Below, in pieces: positions 51,091 through 59,683 of a stretch of 64,000 nt of DNA. Position 1 is the stretch's first letter; every line of letters begins with the position of its first letter. This DNA comes from Adlercreutzia muris (GTDB lineage Bacteria > Actinomycetota > Coriobacteriia > Coriobacteriales > Eggerthellaceae), in assembly GCF_008831045.1 (NCBI RefSeq), contig NZ_WAJS01000015.1, forward strand, positions 1 to 64,000, given 5' to 3'. The position numbers and the translations under genes were made by a program. The notes under the pieces were generated by a model. The model was given only the letters and a program-made list of their open reading frames with translations. It had not been told where the DNA came from and did no database searches.

Positions 51091-52134
51091 CTAAGATCGG
51101 GCCGTGCGCAGGGTAGCGGGGCTCTCCTGAAGCTCGGTGAGGTTCTTCCAGAAGCGCTTGGGCATGAACTGTCGGCGCAGCTCGGGATGGTAGCGGGCAT
51201 CCACCGATACCGAACGGTAGAAGGTGCGCCAGGCCTCGCTGAAGAGGGCCTCGTCGGCCGTGGGATCGGGGAGGGCCCGGGCGAGATCGCCTTGGCCGGC
51301 GGTGGCCACGAGGTGCCAGTCGCCTCCGTCGTAGACGCCGGCCAACTCGTGCACCTCGTCGTAGATGATGAAGGGCTGCACGCCGAGCCGCTCCACGAAG
51401 TGGTCCATGACCAGTGGTACCACCGAGGCTTTGGGGTTCACCCGGGCGAACCACACTTCGGTGCCGGTGTCGTCGCCCACGCTCTCGCCCTGCAGGTGTT
51501 GGAAACGGACGAACTGGCGCAGGTGCTCGCATTCCTGACTGATGGAGCGGGAGATGCGGAAGAGCCGCTCCACGGCCGGATGGGTGATGTCTGAGAGGGC
51601 GCGGCCCCGCATCTTGGGGCAGGGGCCCGCACCGCTGCGCCCGGGGCAGGACGATCGCTTGCGGCAGCGCTCGCAGTTGTGGTGCTTCTGCTCGTCCATG
51701 GCGTAGCGCACGAAGCGGTAGGCAGCCGTGCCCGCATCGGGCTCGTCGGAGCAGCTGGCCTGCTTCACGGCATGGGCCGCCCGCCAGCCGCAGGCTCGCT
51801 TCACGCCGCGCAGCACCCGGGCCGCATGGCTCATGTTCGTGGGGATGGCCGCTACCCGCTGGCCCAGGCGGGGCTGCAGCCGACTTTCGGGCACTACGTC
51901 GGTCGGGTTCTCATGGCGCTCGTAGGCGGCGAAGATGGCCGAGAGCAGTCCCTCCAAGGTGCCGTCGTAGGCGTAGGCTACCTCGTCGTAGATGTCGTCA
52001 GGGGCGGCCGATGGGACGGCTGCGAGGGGAAGGTGGTGGGGGCTGCCCGCCGCGAAGGGGGACGCGTCCGCTCCGGCCGGGTATGCGCCGACCAGGGCGG
52101 GGCTTGCGGGCGCGGTAGCGTTTGCGCGGTGCAC
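51091..52134 (-). CDS. DUF4130 protein, partner of a radical-SAM DNA repair protein (TIGR03915 type)
   Basis: 347 residues. After a low-complexity N-terminus (1-45) the core has YAYDGTLEGLLSAIFAAYE, the family's opening, then EHLRQFVRFQHLQG, DDTGTEVWFARVNPKASVVP and IIYDEVHELAGVYDGG. In many anaerobes it follows a TIGR03916 radical-SAM gene, as here, and the pair is predicted to act on DNA damage, sharing features with spore photoproduct lyase neighbourhoods. Four Cys in CERCRKRSSCPGRSGAGPC suggest a metal centre. It is the second gene of an operon preceded by a LexA-type box. Confidence 0.85.
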   Translation of the reverse strand: MHRANATAPASPALVGAYPAGADASPFAAGSPHHLPLAAVPSAAPDDIYDEVAYAYDGTLEGLLSAIFAAYERHENPTDVVPESRLQPRLGQRVAAIPTNMSHAARVLRGVKRACGWRAAHAVKQASCSDEPDAGTAAYRFVRYAMDEQKHHNCERCRKRSSCPGRSGAGPCPKMRGRALSDITHPAVERLFRISRSISQECEHLRQFVRFQHLQGESVGDDTGTEVWFARVNPKASVVPLVMDHFVERLGVQPFIIYDEVHELAGVYDGGDWHLVATAGQGDLARALPDPTADEALFSEAWRTFYRSVSVDARYHPELRRQFMPKRFWKNLTELQESPATLRTARS

Positions 52135-52143
52135 GACGCTCTC

Positions 52144-53700
52144 CTAGGCTACGGAGAGCAGTGGCTCGCGGGCATCGTCATCGTGCGGGGCGTTCTCGCG
52201 CAGCGAGCTTTCATCTCTGGTGCGGGACGCTTCTGCGTCGAGGGCCGTCCGCCGCTCGCCCCCAGCGCCGTCGGCCATCGCCCGGGTCGGCGCCGCCGGG
52301 GCCAGAGCGCGGCGCTGGGCCTCGAAGGCGACATCGAGGGCGGCGCGGTTGGCGGGGCTCGCCTCGGGGAGCACCGGCGGCGCGTCCGCCGCCTCGAAGA
52401 GGCTCATCTGGCCCTGCACGGCCCGATCTGCTCGGCGCCCGTGGCGGCCGCCCTCGATGGGGGCGGAGAGGCGCGCGTGCAGCGCATCGCGGGAGAAGTC
52501 GATGCCGGAGCCTCCGTAGGCGCCGTTCATGGTGATGAAGTAGCGGGCGCGCTTGTAGGCGATGCCGAGGCGGCGCAGCTCCGCCTCGCCCAGGGTGGAT
52601 TGGCGCCGGGCCTGCAGGATGAGCCGCGCCCCGCGCACGCCGATGCCAGGCACGCGCAGCAGCGCCTCGAGGGGTGCGGTGTTCACCTCTACGGGGAAGA
52701 AATCCAGGTGGTTTAAGGCCCAGTTGGCCTTCGGATCCACATCGGGAGCGAGGAAGGGATTCTCCTCGTCGATGATCTCGCTCACGTTGAAACCGTAGTA
52801 GCGCAGAAGCCAATCGGCCTGGTACAGGCGGTGCTCGCGATTCAGCTGCACGGCATCGGTGGCGGGCAGGAGCGGGTCGGCCACCACGGGCAGATAGGCG
52901 CTGAAGAACACGCGCTTCAAGGACAGCTGGGTGTAGAGCGCTGCCGACAGGTTCAGGATCTGGTAGTCGCTTTCCGGGGTGGCGCCGATGATCATCTGGG
53001 TGGACTGGCCCGCCGGGGCGAAGGCCCGCGTCTTTCGGGCCATTCTCTTCTCCCGGTACACCGTGGTGCGGCGCTGGGCGAGGGCGCGGGATTCCTTATC
53101 TTCGGCCACCGACTCGAAGATGTGGCGCATGGGGGTTAGGATGGAGTGGCGCGACTTGTTGGGGGCCAGAAGCCCCAGGCTCTGCTTGCTCGGCAATTCC
53201 AGGTTCACCGAGAGGCGGTCGGACAGGCGGCCCAGCTCGTCGATGAGTTCCAGGGACGTGCCGGGGATGGTCTTGGTGTGGATGTAGCCGCGAAAGCCGT
53301 ATTCTTCCCGCAGGATGCGCAGGGCCTGCACCATGAGCTCAGTAGTGCGGTCGGGGCAGCCGGCCACCCCCGACGACAGGAAGAGCCCCTCGATGTAGTT
53401 GCGACGGTAGAACCCGATGGTAAGGTCGGCCAGTTCCCGCGGGGTGAAGGCCGTGCGCGGGACCATGGCGTTGCTGGCACGGTTCACGCAGTAGGCGCAG
53501 TCGTAGACACAAGCGTTGGTCATAAGCACCTTCAGCAGCGTGACGCAGCGTCCGTCGGGTGTGAAGGAATGGCAGCAGCCCGCCTGGTGCGCCGCGCCCA
53601 GCTGCCCCTTCTTCCCCGAACGCTGCACGCCGGAGGAAGTGCAGGCCACATCGTACTTCGCTGCATCGGCCAGCACTTCCAGCTTCTCGATAACGTTCAC
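52144..53700 (-). CDS. Putative DNA modification/repair radical-SAM protein (TIGR03916 type)
   Basis: 518 residues from GTG 53700 (GGAAGGAGG ribosome site; the frame is open to 53742). Radical-SAM motif C-x3-C-x2-C in TNACVYDCAYCVNRASN, preceded by KYDVACTSSGVQR, SGKKG and CHSFTPDGRC. The region LEALLRVPGIGVRGARLILQ is a helix-hairpin-helix DNA-binding element. The C-terminal 100 residues are low-complexity. It is predicted to repair or modify DNA; the LexA-type box in its promoter fits. Confidence 0.85.
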   Translation of the reverse strand: MNVIEKLEVLADAAKYDVACTSSGVQRSGKKGQLGAAHQAGCCHSFTPDGRCVTLLKVLMTNACVYDCAYCVNRASNAMVPRTAFTPRELADLTIGFYRRNYIEGLFLSSGVAGCPDRTTELMVQALRILREEYGFRGYIHTKTIPGTSLELIDELGRLSDRLSVNLELPSKQSLGLLAPNKSRHSILTPMRHIFESVAEDKESRALAQRRTTVYREKRMARKTRAFAPAGQSTQMIIGATPESDYQILNLSAALYTQLSLKRVFFSAYLPVVADPLLPATDAVQLNREHRLYQADWLLRYYGFNVSEIIDEENPFLAPDVDPKANWALNHLDFFPVEVNTAPLEALLRVPGIGVRGARLILQARRQSTLGEAELRRLGIAYKRARYFITMNGAYGGSGIDFSRDALHARLSAPIEGGRHGRRADRAVQGQMSLFEAADAPPVLPEASPANRAALDVAFEAQRRALAPAAPTRAMADGAGGERRTALDAEASRTRDESSLRENAPHDDDAREPLLSVA

Positions 53701-53767
53701 GGCCCGGCCTCCTTCCCTGAGATCGCTTCTAAACAAGCACACCCGTTCGCCCGAATGGATGTACGCT

Positions 53768-53797
53768 ATAATAACCGAATATATGTTCGGGTGTCAA
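53768..53797 (-). promoter_or_regulatory. SOS-type promoter with LexA box for the radical-SAM/DUF4130 operon
   Basis: Minus strand: -35 TTGACA (53797-53792), 18-base spacer, -10 TATTAT (53773-53768). The spacer contains CGAACATATATTCG (53789-53776 on this strand), a near-perfect LexA-type palindrome (arms CGAA/TTCG around an AT-rich centre). Confidence 0.8.
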
Positions 53798-53890
53798 CTA
53801 ACCGCTAACCTGTCGCCGCGCGGTCGCACCCTCTGCCGAATCGGGTATCATGGTGGCCATGGAAAATGAGAGGGTCCCCGGAGCGAAAGG

Positions 53891-54580
53891 ATGGCCATGG
53901 AGGCTTACAAGCGCGAGTTCATCGAGTTCATGGTGGAAAGCGACGTGCTGAAGTTCGGCGACTTCACGTTGAAGAGCGGGCGCAAGTCGCCGTTCTTCAT
54001 GAACGCGGGCGCCTATGTGACCGGCGAGCAGCTGCACCGTCTGGGCCTGTACTACGCCCAGGCCATCAACGACAACTTCGGGCTCGACTTCGACGTGGTG
54101 TTCGGGCCGGCCTACAAGGGCATCCCCCTGGCCGTGGTCACCGCCATGGCGCTGCAGGAGCTCTACGGCAAGGAAGTGAAGTACTGCTGCAACCGCAAGG
54201 AAGTGAAGGACCACGGGGCCGATGCGGGCAACCTGCTCGGCGCCGAGCTGCATGACGGCGATCGCGTCATCATGGTGGAGGACGTGACCACCTCGGGCAA
54301 GTCCATCGACGAGACGTACCCCATCCTGATGGCGGCGGCCGACGTGGACGTGCGCGGCCTCATCGTGTCTCTGAACCGCATGGAAGTGGGCAAGGGCGGC
54401 GTGACCACGGCCCAGAAGGAGATCGAGGCGAAGTACGGCTTCCCGGTGGCCTCCATCGTGTCCATGGCCGAGGTGAAGGAATGCCTGCACAACCACGAGG
54501 TGGCCGGCCGCGTGGTCATCGACGACGACATCGCGGCGGCCATCGATGCCTACTACGAGCAGTGGGGCGCCAAGGAGTAA
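53891..54580 (+). CDS. pyrE: Orotate phosphoribosyltransferase
   Basis: 229 residues (or 227 from ATG 53897, which is better spaced from AAAGG). Forms OMP from orotate and PRPP. Signatures are FGPAYKGIPLAVV, KDHGADAGNLLG and the PRPP loop RVIMVEDVTTSGKSIDE. The other pyrimidine genes are not in the window. Confidence 0.96.
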   Translation: MAMEAYKREFIEFMVESDVLKFGDFTLKSGRKSPFFMNAGAYVTGEQLHRLGLYYAQAINDNFGLDFDVVFGPAYKGIPLAVVTAMALQELYGKEVKYCCNRKEVKDHGADAGNLLGAELHDGDRVIMVEDVTTSGKSIDETYPILMAAADVDVRGLIVSLNRMEVGKGGVTTAQKEIEAKYGFPVASIVSMAEVKECLHNHEVAGRVVIDDDIAAAIDAYYEQWGAKE

Positions 54581-54663
54581 CCGCATCGGGGCACGCGGTC
54601 GCGGTCTTGTGCGCCGGCTGCGCCGTTGCGCTGTTGCAACTTCCCTAAATGGAAAGCTTGTCG

Positions 54664-54669
54664 TACAAT
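54664..54669 (+). promoter_or_regulatory. Candidate -10 for the tRNA-Thr gene
   Basis: TACAAT at 54664-54669, 50 bases before the tRNA; the TTCCCT 17 bases further upstream is a weak -35. Confidence 0.35.
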
Positions 54670-54719
54670 AAGCAGATGCGGCGTCATCTTCGGGGAGGGA
54701 GAGGTGCCGCATGCACGGT

Positions 54720-54794
54720 GCCGGTGTGGCTCAACGGTAGAGCAACTGATTTGTAATCAGTGGGTTGCGGGTTCGATTCCTGTCACCGGCTCCA
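54720..54794 (+). tRNA. tRNA-Thr (anticodon TGT)
   Basis: Folds as a cloverleaf: acceptor GCCGGTG with CACCGGC, anticodon arm CTGAT-TTGTAAT-CAG type stem with TGT at the anticodon position, T loop GGTTCGATTCC. Discriminator T, CCA encoded at 54792-54794. Confidence 0.95.
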
Positions 54795-54804
54795 TAACAA
54801 TGAG

Positions 54805-54843
54805 CAGGCCATCGTTGGTTTTCCAGCGGTGGCCTGTTTGGCT
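54805..54843 (+). terminator. Probable terminator after tRNA-Thr
   Basis: CAGGCCA (54805-54811) pairs with TGGCCTG (54830-54836), followed by TTTGGCTTT. Confidence 0.6.
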
Positions 54844-54910
54844 TTCAAGGCGGGGCCTCCGTCGTGCTAGAATGGCCCCTGAACCACAGAGACGGAAGGA
54901 CCGCCCGTTT

Positions 54911-55207
54911 ATGCAGACCTATGTTGCCCACTACCAGTCACCCAAGGGATCCCACGACCGCGAGCGCGGCCTCTTCGAATTCCAAAGCGAGGCGCGGGCC
55001 GGCACCAAGGCCAACGCCCACGACGCGCGGCTGAAGATGCTGGAGCTGTTCGGGGCCGGCGCGGTGTCCTGGACCATCGAGAAGGTGGAGCGCAAGGCCG
55101 CAGCCCCGGCGGAGAAGCAGGAGAAGATCACCGACGGCCAGCTGGCGCTCGATTTCCGGCCCCCCAAGCCCGAGCGCAAGCGGAAGCACTCGAAGGGGTA
55201 CTGGTAG
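54911..55207 (+). CDS. Small conserved-looking hypothetical protein
   Basis: 98 residues from ATG 54911. The start is a judgement; the open frame extends back to 54626 across the tRNA. The N-terminus (MQTYVAHYQSPKGSHDRERG) and centre (FEFQSEARAGTKANAHDARL) look structured; the C-terminus is very basic (FRPPKPERKRKHSKGYW). I recognise no family. The coding-type base pattern supports it being real. Confidence 0.5.
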   Translation: MQTYVAHYQSPKGSHDRERGLFEFQSEARAGTKANAHDARLKMLELFGAGAVSWTIEKVERKAAAPAEKQEKITDGQLALDFRPPKPERKRKHSKGYW

Positions 55208-55285
55208 GTGGCCGACCGCGCTTCCGTTGTCCGGCAGCATTGCGGCCCTCGCCCTGGGGCGGGGAAACAGATTGGAGCATCGTTT

Positions 55286-56422
55286 ATGAAGAAGAAGCAG
55301 ATCAAGTTTTTGAAGCAGCTGGTGGAAACCCCCTCGCCGACCGGGTTCGAGGAGCCGGTCGCCGCCCTGGTGCGCGAGCGGCTGGGGACTGTGGCCGACG
55401 AGGTGTCCACCGACACCATGGGCTCGGTGAGCGCGGTGCTTTCCGGCACCGACGAGGCCGCGCCCTCGCTCATGCTGGCGGCCCACATGGACGAGATCGG
55501 CCTTATGGTCACCTACATCTCCCCGGAGGGCTTCCTGTCGGTGGCCTCCCTCGGCGGTGTGGACGCGGCCATTCTGCCCGGCATGCGCGTGGACGTGCAC
55601 ACGGCCGCAGGCCCGCTGCGCGGTATCGTGGGCCGCAAGCCCATCCACCTCATCGAGCCTGACGAGCGCAAGGCGGTGACGCCGCTTTCGGGGCTCGTGA
55701 TCGATCTGGGCCTGAAGCCCAAGCGCGTGAAGAAGCTCGTGTCCGTGGGAGATCCCATTACCTTCGCCGTGGGCTTCGAGCGCTTCGGGGACGGCATGGC
55801 CGTGTCCAAGTGCTTCGACGACAAGTGCGGCGTGTGGGTGGCCTGCCGCGTCATGGAGAAGCTAGCCGCGGCCGGCCGCGCGGCGGGCGACTTCATCGCC
55901 GTGGCCACGACCCAGGAGGAGATCGGCACCCGCGGCGCCATGACGAGCGCCCATGCCATGAACCCCGATGTGGCCCTGGCCTTCGACGTGACCCATGCCA
56001 CCGACTACCCGGGCATCGACGCCGCCAAGTACGGCAAGATCGTCTGCGGCGCGGGCCCGGTCATCGCCCGCGGCCCGAACATCAACCCGGTGGTCTTCGA
56101 GCGCTTGGTGGCCGCGGCCAAGGCCGAGGGCATTCCCTATCAGCTGGAGGCCGAGCCGAGCGTGACCGGCACCGACGCCCGGGCCATCCAGGTGACCCGC
56201 GACGGCATTCCCACGGGCCTCATCTCGGTGCCGCTGCGCTACATGCACACCCCCACCGAGGTGGTATGTCTGGCCGATTTGGACGCCACGGTGCGCCTCA
56301 TCACGCGCTTCGCCCGCGATCTCGGCCCTCAGGTCAGCTTCGTGCCGGGCATGGGCGCCGTGACCGCCGATGACGCGGGTGTCGGCGGCGAGGCGGACAC
56401 CGAGGCAGTGGGGGAGGAGTAG
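55286..56422 (+). CDS. M42 family metallopeptidase
   Basis: 378 residues from ATG 55286. Di-metal aminopeptidase of the glutamyl aminopeptidase/cellulase-M kind. Metal ligands: His in LMLAAHMDEIGLMVTYI, Asp in CFDDKCGVWVAC, the general-base Glu pair in TTQEEIGTRGAM, Asp in LAFDVTHATDYP and the final His in LRYMHTPTEVV. Trims peptides in the cytoplasm. It ends 4 bases before smpB. Confidence 0.92.
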   Translation: MKKKQIKFLKQLVETPSPTGFEEPVAALVRERLGTVADEVSTDTMGSVSAVLSGTDEAAPSLMLAAHMDEIGLMVTYISPEGFLSVASLGGVDAAILPGMRVDVHTAAGPLRGIVGRKPIHLIEPDERKAVTPLSGLVIDLGLKPKRVKKLVSVGDPITFAVGFERFGDGMAVSKCFDDKCGVWVACRVMEKLAAAGRAAGDFIAVATTQEEIGTRGAMTSAHAMNPDVALAFDVTHATDYPGIDAAKYGKIVCGAGPVIARGPNINPVVFERLVAAAKAEGIPYQLEAEPSVTGTDARAIQVTRDGIPTGLISVPLRYMHTPTEVVCLADLDATVRLITRFARDLGPQVSFVPGMGAVTADDAGVGGEADTEAVGEE

Positions 56423-56426
56423 CACC

Positions 56427-56894
56427 GTGCCCAAGCGCGACGAGAAGACCATCGCGAAGAACCGCCGGGCCTTCCACGACTACGAGATCCTGGAGACCTA
56501 CGAGGCGGGCATCGAGCTGACGGGCACCGAGGTGCGCTCTCTGCGCGAGAATAACTGCCAGCTCACCGATTGCTTCGCCCTGATCCGCAACGGCGAGGTG
56601 TGGCTGAACAACGTGCACATCCCTCCCTACGCCAACGGGTCCATCTTCAACCCCGACCCCGATCGCAAGCGGCGTCTCTTGCTGCACAAGAAGCAGATTC
56701 GCTATCTGGACGGGAAGGTGGCCGAGAAGGGCCTGGCCATCGTGCCCTTGAAGATGTACTTCAACACCGATGGCCGGGTGAAGGTGGAACTGGCTCTGGC
56801 TCGGGGCAAGAAGCTCTACGACAAGCGGGCGAGCATGAAGGAGCGGGACGCCAAGCGCGAGATCGACCGCGCCATGAAAGAGCGTTCACGTTAG
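56427..56894 (+). CDS. smpB: SsrA-binding protein SmpB
   Basis: 155 residues from GTG 56427. Binds tmRNA and brings it to stalled ribosomes. Landmarks: KNRRAFHDYEILETYEAGIE, LTGTEVRSLREN, HIPPYANGS, LLLHKKQI, and the basic C-terminal tail with KLYDKRASMKERDAKREIDR that sits in the mRNA channel. The partner tmRNA gene is 2 kb downstream at 58865. Confidence 0.97.
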   Translation: MPKRDEKTIAKNRRAFHDYEILETYEAGIELTGTEVRSLRENNCQLTDCFALIRNGEVWLNNVHIPPYANGSIFNPDPDRKRRLLLHKKQIRYLDGKVAEKGLAIVPLKMYFNTDGRVKVELALARGKKLYDKRASMKERDAKREIDRAMKERSR

Positions 56895-57000
56895 GGAAAC
56901 GAAACCGCGCTCCGTGCCGGGGCACTGCGGCGGGATGGCATCATGGGAACGTGGTCGCCGAGGCGGCCCTGTAGGACGGACACGAAAAAGGAGCACCATC

Positions 57001-57624
57001 ATGGGTCTGGACGAAGAGCTGGAGAGCATGGAAGAGCCCGGCGAGACCGACGCCGAATGGATCGACCAGGAAACCGAGCTTCAGGACGTGGAGGGCGACG
57101 AGGACGAGATCTTCGGGGCCGACGCGGCGGAAAGCGACGTGGAGCACGCCTATGACAGCTTCATGACCGACAACGAGGCCGACTACGACGGCTGGGATGA
57201 GGGCGACGTGGATGAGGCCCTGGCCGCCGAGGAGGAGGCCGACGTTTTGAACTCCGAGGGCTACCATATCGAAGAGGAGCCCGAAGAGGAGAGCGAGATC
57301 ATCGAGATGGAGATCGAGGACGGTGACGTGCACGCGGTCATCGTGGACGAGTTCGACAACGAGATCGGCTTTATCCTGCTGGACGAGGACGGCAACGAGG
57401 TGGAGTACTACTACGTTGACGAGGACAATGACGACGACGGTGTGCGCGTGGAGCGCACCTCCGACGGCGACGAGTTCGATCTGGGCATTAGCCGCGAGGG
57501 CGTGGCGGCGGCCACCAAGGACGTGAACGCCATCTACAAGGACGGCGTCGCCGTGGCCGCGGAGCTGAAGGGCACTTTCGATGAGATCGCCGACTCTCTG
57601 AGCTTCCTCAAGAAGAAAAAGTAA
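57001..57624 (+). CDS. Strongly acidic protein of unknown function
   Basis: 207 residues from ATG 57001 (AAGGAG ribosome site). Over a third of residues are Asp/Glu up to about residue 165 (EEEPEEESEIIEMEIEDGD, VDEDNDDDGVRVERT). The middle could be a beta-rich domain (DVHAVIVDEFDNEIGFILLD). The end (KDVNAIYKDGVAVAAELKG) is a helix with a KKKK tail, which gives a bipolar charge distribution. I recognise no family. It lies between smpB and the bile salt hydrolase. Confidence 0.6.
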   Translation: MGLDEELESMEEPGETDAEWIDQETELQDVEGDEDEIFGADAAESDVEHAYDSFMTDNEADYDGWDEGDVDEALAAEEEADVLNSEGYHIEEEPEEESEIIEMEIEDGDVHAVIVDEFDNEIGFILLDEDGNEVEYYYVDEDNDDDGVRVERTSDGDEFDLGISREGVAAATKDVNAIYKDGVAVAAELKGTFDEIADSLSFLKKKK

Positions 57625-57748
57625 CGGCGACGCCGCGCTGTCAAAACGGCAACCAAGGGACCGCCCGCCCGCCCAGGGCGCAGCGGGGCCCTACTATGGA
57701 TGGGAGCGATCGGGTCGGTCGCTCCCGTTTCGTCGTTAGGAGACTATC

Positions 57749-58705
57749 ATGTGCACGGGCGTTCGCTTCGCTGACAGCAAGGGCAATCTGTACTTCGGCC
57801 GCAACCTGGATTGGTGCGAGCACTATGGGGAGGGCGTGGTCATCACCCCCCGTGTCGCCCGCATCCCCTCGCCGTTTCTGGGCACCATCGAGCCGAAGCA
57901 CGCCTGCATCGGCATGGCCATCATCGAGGCCGGGGCGCCTTTGTACTTCGACTGCGCCAACGAGACGGGCCTGGCCGTGGCGGGCCTGAACTTCCCCGGC
58001 TATGCCGTGTTCGCCCCCGAGCCCGTGGAAGGTACGGTGAACCTGGCCGCCTACGAGGTGCCCCTGTGGATCGCCTCGCAGTTCTCCACCGTGGCCGAGG
58101 TGCGTGCGGCTCTGGACAACGTCACCATCGTGAACAAGGCCGTGAACGACCTGTGGGCCGTGTCTCCCCTGCACTGGATCGTGGGCGACGGGACCGAGTC
58201 CCTCGTCATCGAGTGCGAGGCTGACGGCATGCACGTCTACGACAACGGTTTGGACGTGCTGACCAACCAGCCGCCCTTCCCCTGGCACGCCGAGAACGTG
58301 CGCAACTATATGCACGTGAGCTGCGAGCATCCCGAGCCGGTCACCTGGACCCGCGACACCTTGAAGGCCTTCGGCACCGGTGCCGGCATGGTGGGCTTCC
58401 CCGGCGGCTACGACCCGGCCAGCCGGTTTGTGCGGGCCGCCTTCCTGAACGCGAACTATCCGGCAGAGGAAGGGGAGGCCGCCAACGTGACGCGCCTGTT
58501 CCGCACGTTGGAGGGCGCCTCCATGTGCAAGGGCGGCGCGAAGATGACCGACGGCCGCTACGAGTACACCCTGTTCTCCGATGGCTTCTCGGCGGCGACG
58601 CGCACCTACTACTGGTGCACCTACGAGGAGCCGGCGCGGCGCAGCGCGTGCATGGACGACTACGACCTGGACGGTGCCGAGCTGCTGCGCGTGGCTGCGG
58701 CCTAG
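57749..58705 (+). CDS. bsh: Choloylglycine hydrolase family protein (bile salt hydrolase)
   Basis: 318 residues. N-terminal nucleophile hydrolase; Cys2 is the nucleophile after removal of Met (MCTGVRFADSKGN). Other active-site residues: Arg and Asp in YFGRNLDWCEHYGEG, Asn in GLAVAGLNFPGYA, Asn in LTNQPPFPWH, and Arg in PASRFVRAAFLNAN. This pattern fits deconjugation of bile salts; penicillin V acylases share it but the ASRFVR and NQPPFPWH forms favour bile salt hydrolase. No signal peptide, so cytoplasmic. It suits a gut habitat. Confidence 0.87.
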   Translation: MCTGVRFADSKGNLYFGRNLDWCEHYGEGVVITPRVARIPSPFLGTIEPKHACIGMAIIEAGAPLYFDCANETGLAVAGLNFPGYAVFAPEPVEGTVNLAAYEVPLWIASQFSTVAEVRAALDNVTIVNKAVNDLWAVSPLHWIVGDGTESLVIECEADGMHVYDNGLDVLTNQPPFPWHAENVRNYMHVSCEHPEPVTWTRDTLKAFGTGAGMVGFPGGYDPASRFVRAAFLNANYPAEEGEAANVTRLFRTLEGASMCKGGAKMTDGRYEYTLFSDGFSAATRTYYWCTYEEPARRSACMDDYDLDGAELLRVAAA

Positions 58706-58818
58706 AGTTGCGGAACCGCGCCCTTGACAGCGGAGCATGCGGCTCTGCGCCGCCGTCTGCTCGCGCTCCTCTCGTCGGCAGGAGCCTCGCCCGCGGGCGC
58801 GCGACATCGCCGACGCCC

Positions 58819-58846
58819 TTGACAGCGGAGCCGGGGCGGCTACAAT
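58819..58846 (+). promoter_or_regulatory. Promoter of the tmRNA gene
   Basis: TTGACA (58819-58824), 16-base spacer, TACAAT (58841-58846), about 19 bases before the RNA. An 18-bp sequence including TTGACA also occurs at about 58719-58736 (CCCTTGACAGCGGAGC shared), a short direct repeat. Confidence 0.8.
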
Positions 58847-58864
58847 AAACCGATACCCTTTATT

Positions 58865-59243
58865 GGGGGCGACTGGTTTCGACATGGTAAGTCCGAAACG
58901 AGGAGCAGGTCGTGGTCTCCTCGCCACGTTAAACAGGGGTAACGTCAAGTTAATTGGCAAAAACACTGCTAAGACCGGCTACTACATGCCGGCCGCCATG
59001 GCTGCCTAACAGCAACCTGGTGATCGCCGAAGCCGGTGTTTCCCCGAACCGGCCAAGGCGTCAACTTCAGGGGAATGCTCCCGGGCACGTAGCCGGTATG
59101 GCCCGGGAAAAGAGAGAACCGACTAGGAGCGGCCACGTTGGTTGGCGAACCGATCCGCTCCGAATCCCGATCGCCAACTAAGCTTGTAGAGCCTCGTGGA
59201 CGATTTAGTATGGACCGGAGTTCGATTCTCCGCGCCTCCACCA
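58865..59243 (+). ncRNA. ssrA: Transfer-messenger RNA (tmRNA)
   Basis: 379 nt. The 5' end GGGGGCGACTGGTTTCGACA and 3' end with TTCGATTCTCCGCGCCTCCA form the tRNA-like part (acceptor 58865-58871 with 59233-59239; CCA encoded). The tag reading frame (58956-59009) encodes GKNTAKTGYYMPAAMAA and a TAA stop. The tag marks stalled proteins for proteolysis. The resume codon is taken as GGC. Confidence 0.95.
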
Positions 59244-59253
59244 GAACCGTTCG

Positions 59254-59294
59254 GCCCCTCTGACCGGAAACCTGCCTGGTCAGAGGGGCTTTTT
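59254..59294 (+). terminator. Intrinsic terminator after tmRNA
   Basis: 12-bp perfect stem (59254-59265 with 59278-59289) followed by five T. Confidence 0.9.
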
Positions 59295-59683
59295 CTTCAC
59301 TGAATCGCAGTGTGATCGCCGGAGGGGCACCTCCCTTGTCGCCGGCGGGTGACCAGGGGTTCTCTCATCTCCCTTCCGACTTTTAACCAAAAAATAACCG
59401 ATGGCTTGGCTGAAAAACAGGACGGCGGTGGATATTCGCGAACCTTAAGAAAAGCAGTCATATTCAGGGGAAACGTCTGAATCTCGCGTAAGTCTTGTGA
59501 ACGGGTCGCGGAGAATGGCCCCTGTACGGGCCGTGAGGGGCGCTCCTGTGTGAAAGTGGCACCATGGCTGCGGGCGCGGAGCCGAACGGGCGGGGAGTGT
59601 CGTATAATAGGGCGAAACTCGCTGAGATCGGAGCGCCGGGCAGGCGGCCCTCCGTTGACGAATGACATCCATGGAAGCGCGAT
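59295..59683. other. Intergenic region before the L,D-transpeptidase gene
   Basis: About 390 bases with no gene. A TATAAT near 59602-59607 (in GTCGTATAATAGG) is a -10 for the next gene; the region before it includes an A+T-rich stretch near 59385-59400 (AACCAAAAAATAACCG). Confidence 0.5.

Noticed and set aside
54626-54910. Longer form of the 98-residue protein starting at 54626
   Set aside because: It would translate through the tRNA-Thr gene.
58737-59009. 90-codon protein gene over the tmRNA
   Set aside because: The frame coincides with the tmRNA tag frame and its upstream promoter; it is not a separate gene.
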